A stretch of 9,065 nucleotides of DNA from assembly GCA_946480845.1 (NCBI GenBank), contig CAMLLJ010000110.1, forward strand, positions 1 through 9,065, given 5' to 3'. How positions within the stretch are numbered: position 1 is the stretch's first letter; each line of letters opens with the position of its first letter. The stretch is from an uncultured Gemmatimonadota bacterium. Its GTDB lineage: Bacteria > Gemmatimonadota > Gemmatimonadetes > Gemmatimonadales > GWC2-71-9. The notes under the pieces were generated by a model. It made no database searches and was not told the origin of the DNA. It saw only the letters and a program-made list of their open reading frames with translations. A program made the position numbers and the translations under genes. Below, one piece after another: positions 1 to 6,704 of the stretch.

Positions 1-584
1 ACGAGCAGCAGCAGCGGCAGCGGGCTTCCGCGGATGCCGCGGTGCGCCACCGCTGCCGCGATCCCGGCGGCCGCGAGCAGCAGCAGCTCGCCCGCGCCGA
101 GCGCCGCCGCCACCGCGACCGCGAGCCCGATGGCGGCGAGCGCAACCGACCGCACGGCCGTGCGCCCCAGCCGCCAGAGCGCCTGCAGCATGATGGCGAT
201 GACGACGGGCTTGACGCCATGGAGCACGCCGGTGGCTTCCGGCAGCGATCCGAAGCGGACATAGACCCAGGCGAGCAGTCCGACGAGGAGGGCCGACGGA
301 AGGATGAATGCCGTGCCCGCGATCAGCATGCCGCGCCAGCCGCCGCGCTCGCGCCCGACGTGCAGCGCCAGCTCGGTGGAATTCGGTCCGGGGAGCAGGT
401 TGGCGGCGCCGACGAAATCGAGGAACTGCTCGCGCGTGAGCCAGCCGCGCCGCCGCACGACCTCGTGCTCCATCATCGCGATGTGCGCCGCCGGCCCCCC
501 GAAGGCGGTCACGCCAAGGGTGAGGAAGACCCGCGCGAGGACTAGGCCGGGAACCAGCAGGTGACCGCCGTCCCGGCTCCGCAC
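1..584 (-). CDS. chrA: ChrA-family chromate transporter, N-terminal half (runs off left edge)
   Basis: Partial gene; about 194 residues are visible. Reading the minus strand gives the ChrA signature near the N-terminus, with TAFGGPAAHIAMMEHE followed by RRRGWLTREQF, then GAANLLPGPNSTELALHVG and several hydrophobic Ala/Leu-rich membrane segments. ChrA proteins are inner-membrane transporters that export chromate, best known for chromium resistance. Full-length members have two homologous halves of about 200 residues each, so roughly the first half is present here. I chose the GTG at 584-582 because GGAG lies 5 bases upstream. It lies inside the kinase gene, giving a 43-base overlap, so translation is probably coupled to the kinase. 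No other start (ATG, GTG or TTG) lies between it and the FGGP motif. The substrate in this organism is unproven; many ChrA homologues have not been tested, and another oxyanion is possible. Confidence 0.9.
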   Translation of the reverse strand, partial: MRSRDGGHLLVPGLVLARVFLTLGVTAFGGPAAHIAMMEHEVVRRRGWLTREQFLDFVGAANLLPGPNSTELALHVGRERGGWRGMLIAGTAFILPSALLVGLLAWVYVRFGSLPEATGVLHGVKPVVIAIMLQALWRLGRTAVRSVALAAIGLAVAVAAALGAGELLLLAAAGIAAAVAHRGIRGSPLPLLLL

Positions 585-2245
585 TCGCTCTCCGCGGAGA
601 CGCGGCCACCGTGCCCCTCGACGAGGTGCTTCACGATCGCGAGCCCGAGGCCGGTGCCGCCGGCATCGCGCGAGCGCGAGGCGTCGGCGCGGTAGAAGCG
701 CTCGAAGATGCGGGGCAGGTGCTCGCGCGCGATCCCGGTGCCCGTGTCCCGCACGCTCAGCGCGATGCCGCCATCCTCACGCCGGATGCGGCAGGTGATG
801 GTGCCGCCGGGCGGCGTGTGCCGGAGCGAGTTGTCGAGGAGGTTGGTGAGGACCTGCCGGAGCGCGTCGGGATCGGCGCGCAGCTCGAGGGCGTCCGGCG
901 CCGCGTCGATGGCGAACTCGACCGAGCGCCTGCCGGTCCGGTCACCGAGACTCCCCCACACCTCGCGCGCGGCCGCCGCGGGGTCGAGCGCCACCGGCAC
1001 CGGCTGCCAGCGCCCCGACTCGATGCGGGACAGATCGAGCAGGTCGTCCACCAGCCGCTGCATCCGCCGCCCGTTCGACAGGATGGTCTCGAGGAAGCGC
1101 CGCGTGGTGAGGTCATCCGGCCGGTCGGTGAGCAGCGTCTCCGCATAGCCGCAGATCGAGGTCAGCGGCGTGCGCAGCTCGTGCGACAGGTTGGCGACGA
1201 AGTCGCGGCGGACCGCCTCCAGCTTGCGGAGCTCGGTGACGTCGTGCAGCACCAGCACGGCCCCGCCGGCCGGGACGCCACGGGCGGTGGCGAGCACGGT
1301 GCGGTCGTCCATCTCGATGGTGCGCGCGTCCTCGGCGCCACCGGCAAGCGCGGCGTCCACCAGCTCGCGTGCCGGCCTCGCGCGGAACAGCTCGCGCAGG
1401 TCGGGCAGCGGCTCGTCGCCATCGTACCCGAGGAGGGAGCGCGCCGCCGGATTGGCGGTGGTGACTTTCCCGCGTGCGTCCGCGGCGATCACCCCTTCGA
1501 CCATCGCCTCCACCAGCGCCGCGGATTCGGCCTTCTCCTGCCGCAGCTCGGCGAACCGGGCCCCGAGCTGCTGGTGCATCTCCCGGAGCGCGCGCACCAG
1601 TGCATCGAGCTCGGACACGCCCGAGCGGGGGAAGCGGGGCGGTGCGCCCGCCGCGATCGCCCGCGCCGCGCCGGCCAGCGCCGTGAGCGGGCGGCCGACC
1701 GAGCGCGCAGTGATCCCGGCTGCGGCGGCGCCTACCGCGAGCGCCAGCAGGGCCGAGAGCAGGATGGCGCCGAGCGCCTGGCGGCCGACCTGCTTGACCC
1801 GCGACAGGTCCTCGGCGGCGCGCACGACACCGGGCCCGCCCGGCACTGCGACATACATCAGGTCGCGATCCACGGTGCTGCTGGCGCGGACCGCGCGGCC
1901 GGTCCCCCCGGCGAGCGCCGCAGCGATCTCTTCCCGCTCCCGGTGGTTCTCGATGGGCGGCAGCGCCCCCGGAGGAAAGTCGCTGTCCGCCACCACGCGA
2001 CCCTCCCGGTCCACCACGGTGATCCGGTTGCCGGTCCGCTCGGAGAACCGGCGCACCGCATCCTGCCACGCGCCGGCGTCCGCCGGCAGCGCCGCCGCGA
2101 CCAGGCGGGCCTCGCGCTCGAGCACGTGCGCGATGTTGTCCTCCAGCGACCGGCTGAGGGCACGGCCTGCCACCCACACCAGCGTGCCGAGGGCCACGAG
2201 GAGGACCAGGACAGTCGCGATGACGACCCGGCGCGCGAAGGTCAT
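542..2245 (-). CDS. phoR: PhoR-type membrane sensor histidine kinase
   Basis: 567 residues. In order: transmembrane segment at about 7-27; extracytoplasmic sensor region at about 30-155; second transmembrane segment at about 157-179; HAMP linker at about 178-230; PAS domain at about 240-340; HisKA dimerisation domain with the H box NLSHELRTP (phospho-acceptor His355); and an HATPase domain with N box (Asn472), G1 box DTGTG (500-504), F box FERFYRAD and G2 box GGTGLGLAI (529-537). This is the layout of PhoR, the phosphate-responsive kinase, but the same layout serves other signals. The ATG at 2245 overlaps the response-regulator stop as ATGA, with GAGGG 9 bases upstream. All catalytic boxes are intact. 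The frame stays open far upstream of this ATG, but that stretch is antisense-phase sequence inside the regulator genes. The actual stimulus is unknown; the neighbouring transporter and nucleotidase suggest phosphate or an oxyanion. Confidence 0.93.
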   Translation of the reverse strand: MTFARRVVIATVLVLLVALGTLVWVAGRALSRSLEDNIAHVLEREARLVAAALPADAGAWQDAVRRFSERTGNRITVVDREGRVVADSDFPPGALPPIENHREREEIAAALAGGTGRAVRASSTVDRDLMYVAVPGGPGVVRAAEDLSRVKQVGRQALGAILLSALLALAVGAAAAGITARSVGRPLTALAGAARAIAAGAPPRFPRSGVSELDALVRALREMHQQLGARFAELRQEKAESAALVEAMVEGVIAADARGKVTTANPAARSLLGYDGDEPLPDLRELFRARPARELVDAALAGGAEDARTIEMDDRTVLATARGVPAGGAVLVLHDVTELRKLEAVRRDFVANLSHELRTPLTSICGYAETLLTDRPDDLTTRRFLETILSNGRRMQRLVDDLLDLSRIESGRWQPVPVALDPAAAAREVWGSLGDRTGRRSVEFAIDAAPDALELRADPDALRQVLTNLLDNSLRHTPPGGTITCRIRREDGGIALSVRDTGTGIAREHLPRIFERFYRADASRSRDAGGTGLGLAIVKHLVEGHGGRVSAESECGAGTAVTCWFPA

Positions 2246-2949
2246 CGCCCGCGGCCCTCGCGCTCTGGACCGGCAAAGCGGTAGCCGAACCCGCGCACCG
2301 TCTCGATCATGTCGCCCTCGCTGCCGAGCTTGGTCCGGAGCCGCTGCACGTGCATGTCCACCGTGCGCGTCTGGATGTCGGGCTGTGCCTCCCAGACCGT
2401 CTCCAGGAGCTGCGGCCGCGACTGCACCCGGCCCCGGCGCTCGACCAGCGTCAGCAGCAGCCGGTACTCGGTGGCCGTGAGCGGCAGCTCCTCGCCGTGG
2501 AGCGTGACGCGGTGCGCCGAGCGGTCGATGGTGATGCCGCCGGCCGTGAGCGTCGAGCCGCCCTCGACGGCGGGCGCGGACAGCCGCCGGAGCAGGGCGG
2601 CGACGCGGAGCGCGAGCTCCGCCGGCGAGAACGGCTTGGTCAGGTAATCGTCGGCGCCCAGGGAGAGGCCCCGGATCCGGTCGGCCTCGTCGCGGCGTGA
2701 GGTGAGCAGGATGACGCCCACCTGCCTGGTCTCGTCCATCCGCCGCAGCTCCTGCAGCACTTCGTAGCCCGAGGCCCCCGGCAGCATGAGGTCGAGCACC
2801 ACCACATCGGGACGTTCCTCGCGCGCGGCGCGCAGCGCGTCGGACCCGTTGGCCGCGGTGGACACGCGGTAGCCCGCCTTGGCGAGATGGTAGGCCACCA
2901 GGGCGGTGATGTCGGGCTCGTCGTCCACGACCAGCACCCGCTGGCTCAT
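2242..2949 (-). CDS. phoB: OmpR/PhoB-family response regulator
   Basis: 235 residues. The N-terminal receiver domain (about 3-115) has the acidic pair Asp9/Asp10, phospho-acceptor Asp53 in VVLDLMLPG, Thr83 and the conserved Lys105 in YLTKPF. The C-terminal winged-helix DNA-binding domain (about 130-228) carries the family hallmarks LTATEYRLLLTL, RTVDMHVQRLRTKLG and VRGFGYRF. It is the expected partner of the kinase encoded immediately downstream. Its ATG overlaps the arsR stop (ATGA at 2949-2946) and is preceded by a strong GGAGG at 2959-2955, 5 bases away. Sequence alone does not separate PhoB from other OmpR-type regulators; the symbol reflects the PhoR-like partner. Target genes are unknown. 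The adjacent chrA and the divergent nucleotidase operon are natural candidates, but I see no clear Pho box in the short control region. Confidence 0.93.
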   Translation of the reverse strand: MSQRVLVVDDEPDITALVAYHLAKAGYRVSTAANGSDALRAAREERPDVVVLDLMLPGASGYEVLQELRRMDETRQVGVILLTSRRDEADRIRGLSLGADDYLTKPFSPAELALRVAALLRRLSAPAVEGGSTLTAGGITIDRSAHRVTLHGEELPLTATEYRLLLTLVERRGRVQSRPQLLETVWEAQPDIQTRTVDMHVQRLRTKLGSEGDMIETVRGFGYRFAGPEREGRGR

Positions 2950-3338
2950 GAGGACCTCCGTCCCCGGCCGGGTCCCGTGCCGTCAGGGGCCTGCGCCCGA
3001 GCATCGGTGTGTGCCCGGCTCCGTTCCGCGGCCTGTTCGCGCTCGCTCCGGAGCGCCGGGTCGGCGTGCATCGCCTCGAGGATTGCCGCGAGCAGGCGGC
3101 CCTGAGCCCCCTGGGCGCGGCGCAGGCGGTAGAGGACGAACTGGGCGATCGGCGTGTCCCGCACCAGCTCCGCCTTGCGCAGGACCTGGAGGTGGCGGGA
3201 GACGGTCGGCTGGGGCAGCTCGAGCACCGTCTGGAGGTCGGACACGAAGAGCGGGGCCGCCGCGAGGCAGTTGATGATGCGCAGCCGGGTGGGCTCGGCG
3301 ACGGTGACGAGGAGCTCGGTGGCGGCGGACCCGTGCAT
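2946..3338 (-). CDS. ArsR-family winged-helix repressor
   Basis: 130 residues. The first 90 form a typical ArsR/SmtB winged helix: VAEPTRLRIINCLA (helix 1-2 region), the recognition helix in LPQPTVSRHLQVLRKAELV (41-59), and the wing VLYRLRRAQG. The last 40 residues are polar, charged and probably disordered. Classical arsenic sensors have a CxC pair in ELCVCDL; here the equivalent stretch reads FVSDLQ (31-36), so that metal site is absent. The only cysteine is Cys24. His91, Asp93, Glu98, Glu101 and His110 sit in the region where SmtB-like members have an alpha-5 metal site, but I cannot tell whether they bind metal. It is the first gene of the left operon and lies next to an inverted repeat that would suit an ArsR dimer, suggesting autorepression. 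The start at 3338 gives a normal-length N-terminus; the leader would be only a few bases long. Confidence 0.9.
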   Translation of the reverse strand: MHGSAATELLVTVAEPTRLRIINCLAAAPLFVSDLQTVLELPQPTVSRHLQVLRKAELVRDTPIAQFVLYRLRRAQGAQGRLLAAILEAMHADPALRSEREQAAERSRAHTDARAQAPDGTGPGRGRRSS

Positions 3339-3349
3339 ATGGGGAAGAA

Positions 3350-3378
3350 CTTATATTCGCCTTCGCGCATATACGCAA
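3350..3378 (-). promoter_or_regulatory. Candidate promoter of the arsR operon
   Basis: On the minus strand, TTGCGT (3378-3373) and TATAAG (3355-3350) are separated by 17 bases. The -10 matches TATAAT at 5 of 6 positions; the -35 keeps the TTG. Only 11 bases lie between the -10 and the ATG at 3338, so the transcript would have almost no leader. Confidence 0.5.
3352..3373. promoter_or_regulatory. Inverted repeat, candidate ArsR operator
   Basis: Left arm TATATTCGC (3352-3360), 4-base spacer, right arm GCGCATATA (3365-3373). The arms are complementary at 8 of 9 positions. The repeat covers the arsR -10 element and the spacer behind it, and overlaps the place where a -35 for the rightward gene would sit. 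ArsR-family dimers bind dyads of this size, often AT-rich at the edges. The assignment to this ArsR protein is inference from position. Confidence 0.6.
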
Positions 3379-3385
3379 GGCGGGC

Positions 3386-3391
3386 TATATT
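3386..3391 (+). promoter_or_regulatory. Candidate -10 element of the nucleotidase operon
   Basis: TATATT matches TATAAT at 5 of 6 positions. It ends 8 bases before the ATG at 3400, so transcription would begin at or within a base or two of the start codon (leaderless). The best -35 candidate, TTCGCG at 3362-3367 with an 18-base spacer, is weak and lies inside the inverted repeat, which would fit repression or activation by a bound regulator. Confidence 0.45.
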
Positions 3392-3399
3392 GGGCGCCT

Positions 3400-6300
3400 A
3401 TGCTCGTCTCGCTGCTGCTGGCCGGGGCGCTCGCCCTTGGCCCCCAGGATACCGCGCACGTCGTCATCGTCTCCACCACGGATGTTCACGGTCGCGCCTA
3501 CGGGTGGGACTACATCGCCGACCGGCCGTTCGCCGGGGGGCTCGCGCGCGTGGCGACGGTCGTCGATTCGCTGCGTGCCGCCTACCCGGGCCAGGTGATC
3601 GTGGCGGATGCCGGCGACCTGATCCAGGGAGACCCCTTCGCGGCCTACTTCGCCCGCGAGGCCCCGCGCGACACCAACCCGGTCATCCGGGCCATGAATG
3701 CCGTGGGCTACGACGTCGCGACCCCGGGCAATCACGAGTTCAACTGGGGCATGCCTGCGCTCCGGCGGGCATTCGCCACCGCCCGCTTCCGGTACCTCAG
3801 CGCCAACATCCGCGGCCTTCCGCGAGACACCCTGATGCTGCCGTCCTCGGCCGTGCTCGAGCGCGGCGGCGTGCGGGTCGGCGTCACCGGGCTCACCACC
3901 CCGGGCGTCATGGTGTGGGACCGGGCCAACGTCGCCGGCGCGGCCCGGGTGGCGCCGATCGAGCGGAGTGCGGGACCGGTGCTCGAGCAGCTCCGGCGCC
4001 GGTCGGACCTCGTCGTCGTGCTCATCCACAGCGGCCTCGACGGGGAGTCCAGCTACGATACCGCGCGCGTGGGCGCCGAGAACGTGGCGGCGCGGCTTGC
4101 GGCGCTCAGGCGGAGGCCGGACCTGGTCGTGGTGGGACACTCCCACCGCGAGATCCGCGACACGGTGATCGGCGGCGTGCACTTCGTGCAGCCCAGGCAG
4201 TGGGCGCAGAGTGTCTCCGTCATGCACGTGGACCTGGTGCGCCGGCGCGGGCGCTGGGCCCCGGTGCGCTGGCGCGCCGACCTGGTCCCGCTGGCCGCCG
4301 TGACGCCGGCGCCGCGGATGGTGGCGCTCCTCGAAGGCGCGCACGACAGCGTCGTCGCCTGGACCCGCCAGCCGCTCGGCGAGGCCCTCGCGGCGATGCC
4401 GACGACGCTGAGCCGCATCGAGCCCACGCCGATCATGGGGTTCATCCATTCCGTGCAGCTGCGGCAGACCGGCGCGCAGCTGTCGGCCGTCGCCGCCTAC
4501 CCGGCGCGCGGCGGGTTCCGCCGCGGCCCGGTCCGGCTCGCCGACGTGGCCGGGATCTACCCCTACGAGAACACCCTCAAGGCCGTCCGGATCACCGGGG
4601 CGCAGCTCAAGGCGTTCCTCGAGCACAGCGCCCGCTACTACCGGCTCGATGCGTCCGGCCGCGCCGAGCCCGATCCCGCGGTCCCCGGGTACAACTTCGA
4701 CATGGTCGCGGGCGCGCGCTACACCATCGACCTTTCGCGCCCCGTCGGGAGCCGTATCACCCGGCTCGAGGTTGGCGGGCGCCCCGTCGCGCCGGCCGAC
4801 ACCTTCACGATGGCGGTCAACAACTATCGCCAGGGCGGTGGCGGCGGCTACGCGATGCTGCAGGACGCACCGGTGATCTACGACCGCCAGGAGAACATCC
4901 GCGACCTGCTGGTGGACGAAGTGCGCCGGCTCGGGCGCATCGACCCCGCGGCGTTCGCCGACACCAGCTGGCGGATCGTCCCGGCGAAGGCCGCGGACGA
5001 GCTGCGCGCGCGGATGCAGCCGGTGCGGCTCCGCATCCTCGCCACCAGCGACCTGCACGGTGCGCTCCAGCCCGCGGTCCGCTCCTGGTCAAAGGGCAGG
5101 GCCGTTGGCGGCATCGTGGCCATTGACCGGCTGATGGACTCGCTCGAGGCCGACTGCGACTGTCCCACCCTGCGCCTCGATGGCGGCGACCAGATGCAGG
5201 GGACCCTGGTCTCGAACCTCTCGTACGGCCGCTCGACCGTGGCGGCGCTCAACGCCGTCGGCCTCGACGCGGCCGCCATCGGCAACCACGACCTCGACTG
5301 GTCGCCCGACACCCTCCGGGCCCGCATGGCCGAAGCGAAGTATCCGTGGCTCGGCGCCAACGTCTTCGACTCCGTTACTGGCCGGCGGCCGGGCTGGGTG
5401 AAGTCGCATGCGATCGTCGAGAACCGCGGCATGCGCGTGGCCGTGATCGGCTACATGTCGCCGGAGACCAAGAGCATCGTCCGGGCGGAGCACGTGCGGG
5501 GGCTCGTCTTCCGGGCCGGCGCCGAGTCGATCCGCGACGCGCTCGACAGCGCCCGCGCCTCCGAGCCCGACGCGGTGGTGATCGTGGCCCACGCCGGCGC
5601 GCGCTGCCAGGCCACCTGCGAGGGCGACGTCATCGCGCTGGCACGGGCACTTCCCGCCGGGTCGGTGGACGCGATCGTGGCCGGGCATACGCACCAGCCG
5701 GTCGAGGCGGTGGTCAACGGCATCCCCATCGTGCAGGCGCGCAGCAGCAGCTCGGCGGTCGGGGTGCTCGACCTGCCCGCCGCGGGCGAGGCCGACACGT
5801 CGCGCATCGCGCTGCTCGACCCCTGGGCCGACACCGGCGGCGGCGATCCCGCGCTCGACTCGCTCGTGGCCGGCTACTCCCGGCTCGCCGATTCCCTCGG
5901 CGCGCGGGCGGTCGCCCGGCTCGCGGAGTCGCTGCCGAAGGCCGGCGGGGAGGGCCAGTATCCGCTCGGCAACCTGATCGCCGATGCCCAGCGCGCGGCT
6001 GCGCGAGCAGACATCGCAATCATGAACAACGGGGGGATCCGCGGCGCCGGCCTGCCGGCCGGGCCGGTCACCTACCGGGACCTCTTCGAGCTGCAGCCGT
6101 TCGCCAACACGATCGTCGTGCTCACGGTGCCCGGCCGGGTCGTGCGCGCCGCGCTCGAGCACGCGATCGAGCCCGACGGCGTGAGCGCGCACATCTCGGG
6201 GGCGCGGGTCCGTTACGACCGCGCGCGCCCCGGGGGCCGCCGGCTGCTCGAGGCCACCCTCGACAATGGGCGCCCCATCCGCGACGACGGCACCTACCGG

Positions 6301-6471
6301 GTGGCCGTCAACGACTTCATGGCGGGGGGCGGGAGCGGCTACACGATGTTCGTGCCCTTCGCGGGCCGGAGCGTGGGCGTGGACCTCGATATCCTGGTCG
6401 AATACCTCGCGGCCCAGCGCCAGCCGGTGACGGCTGCTCCCGAGCCGCGGATGACGCGGGTGCCGCGATGA
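3400..6471 (+). CDS. Exported bifunctional CpdB/UshA-type nucleotide phosphoesterase (tandem fusion)
   Basis: 1023 residues made of two complete calcineurin-type nucleotidases joined head to tail. Half 1 (about 20-525) has metal motifs Asp28/His30, GD (72-73), GNHE (110-113), His210 and GHSH (246-249). Its C-terminal substrate domain carries LSAVAAYPARGG, YNFDM (431-435) and NNYRQGG (474-480), as in CpdB, the 2',3'-cyclic-nucleotide phosphodiesterase/3'-nucleotidase. Half 2 (about 540-1010) has SDLHG (550-554), DGGDQMQG (594-601), GNHD (628-631), His731 and GHTH (762-765), then NNGGIR (876-881) and NDFMAGGGSGY (971-981), as in UshA-type 5'-nucleotidases. All metal ligands look intact in both halves. 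The arrangement resembles Bacillus subtilis YfkN without its wall anchor. The N-terminus is a hydrophobic stretch (1-14) without any Lys or Arg; it probably acts as a short signal peptide, but it is a weak one. ATG 3400 is the only reasonable start. The enzyme would release phosphate and nucleosides outside the cytoplasm. Confidence 0.92.
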   Translation: MLVSLLLAGALALGPQDTAHVVIVSTTDVHGRAYGWDYIADRPFAGGLARVATVVDSLRAAYPGQVIVADAGDLIQGDPFAAYFAREAPRDTNPVIRAMNAVGYDVATPGNHEFNWGMPALRRAFATARFRYLSANIRGLPRDTLMLPSSAVLERGGVRVGVTGLTTPGVMVWDRANVAGAARVAPIERSAGPVLEQLRRRSDLVVVLIHSGLDGESSYDTARVGAENVAARLAALRRRPDLVVVGHSHREIRDTVIGGVHFVQPRQWAQSVSVMHVDLVRRRGRWAPVRWRADLVPLAAVTPAPRMVALLEGAHDSVVAWTRQPLGEALAAMPTTLSRIEPTPIMGFIHSVQLRQTGAQLSAVAAYPARGGFRRGPVRLADVAGIYPYENTLKAVRITGAQLKAFLEHSARYYRLDASGRAEPDPAVPGYNFDMVAGARYTIDLSRPVGSRITRLEVGGRPVAPADTFTMAVNNYRQGGGGGYAMLQDAPVIYDRQENIRDLLVDEVRRLGRIDPAAFADTSWRIVPAKAADELRARMQPVRLRILATSDLHGALQPAVRSWSKGRAVGGIVAIDRLMDSLEADCDCPTLRLDGGDQMQGTLVSNLSYGRSTVAALNAVGLDAAAIGNHDLDWSPDTLRARMAEAKYPWLGANVFDSVTGRRPGWVKSHAIVENRGMRVAVIGYMSPETKSIVRAEHVRGLVFRAGAESIRDALDSARASEPDAVVIVAHAGARCQATCEGDVIALARALPAGSVDAIVAGHTHQPVEAVVNGIPIVQARSSSSAVGVLDLPAAGEADTSRIALLDPWADTGGGDPALDSLVAGYSRLADSLGARAVARLAESLPKAGGEGQYPLGNLIADAQRAAARADIAIMNNGGIRGAGLPAGPVTYRDLFELQPFANTIVVLTVPGRVVRAALEHAIEPDGVSAHISGARVRYDRARPGGRRLLEATLDNGRPIRDDGTYRVAVNDFMAGGGSGYTMFVPFAGRSVGVDLDILVEYLAAQRQPVTAAPEPRMTRVPR

Positions 6472-6704
6472 CCGTGCGCGTCTTCGTGAACGAGCGGGGC
6501 GTGGACGCTCCGGCGGGCGGCGCCGTCACCGACGCGCTCCGCGCCTTCGATCCCGCGCTCGCGGCGCGGATCGAGGGGGGTGACGGCTACGTGACCGACG
6601 CGCGGGGCATCGCCGTCCCGCTCGACGCCCGCCTCGGCCCGGGCACCATCCTGCGCGCCGTGCCGGGCCGGGCCCGGGCGGACGGGCCCGATGCTGACGC
6701 CTGA
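6468..6704 (+). CDS. Small beta-grasp-like (ThiS/MoaD-like) protein of unknown function
   Basis: 78 residues. The pattern resembles a ubiquitin-like beta-grasp fold: an N-terminal strand MTVRVFVNERGVDAPAG (1-17), then AVTDALRAFDPAL as the helix (19-31), a strand YVTDARGIAV (41-50), and PLDARLGPGTILRAVPG (51-67) as the closing turn and strand. ThiS and MoaD sulfur carriers follow this order but end in Gly-Gly; this protein instead ends in a polar tail (ARADGPDADA), so sulfur transfer by thiocarboxylation is not expected. Its ATG overlaps the nucleotidase stop (ATGA) and its last 14 bases overlap the adenosine deaminase gene, so it is almost certainly translated as part of the operon. No strong ribosome site is visible, consistent with coupling. 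Fold assignment is from pattern only and function is unknown. Confidence 0.72.
   Translation: MTVRVFVNERGVDAPAGGAVTDALRAFDPALAARIEGGDGYVTDARGIAVPLDARLGPGTILRAVPGRARADGPDADA

Larger units (their letters stand above)
3339..3399. promoter_or_regulatory. Divergent control region between the two operons
   Basis: This is the only non-coding stretch in the window. It is AT-richer than its surroundings and carries promoter-like elements facing both ways, with an inverted repeat between them. ATAT-containing blocks recur at 3353, 3369 and 3387 (spacing 16 and 18 bases), which may be further half-sites for the same regulator. Both flanking genes begin within a few bases of the expected transcription starts. 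Confidence 0.75.

Noticed and set aside
1..100. CAG/GCAG-type short repeats near the left edge
   Set aside because: They are runs of Leu and Ala codons in membrane segments of chrA, not an independent repeat element.
611..2284. Long plus-strand open frame opposite the kinase gene
   Set aside because: Composition is typical of a GC-rich antisense shadow, with no domain motif, while the minus strand encodes a complete histidine kinase.
2246..3370. Upstream extension of the kinase reading frame, giving a protein of over 900 residues
   Set aside because: The extension is low-complexity Arg/Pro/Ala sequence running out of phase through the response regulator and arsR genes; the kinase has a clear start with transmembrane segment at 2245.
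3154..3399. Extended N-terminus for the nucleotidase
   Set aside because: It lies antisense to arsR and across the promoter region; no in-frame ATG, GTG or TTG lies between the arsR start and 3400, and the hydrophobic leader begins at 3400.
3385..5058. Long minus-strand open frame opposite the first half of the nucleotidase
   Set aside because: No recognisable motif and His/Arg/Gly/Pro-rich composition; the plus strand holds all conserved nucleotidase motifs.
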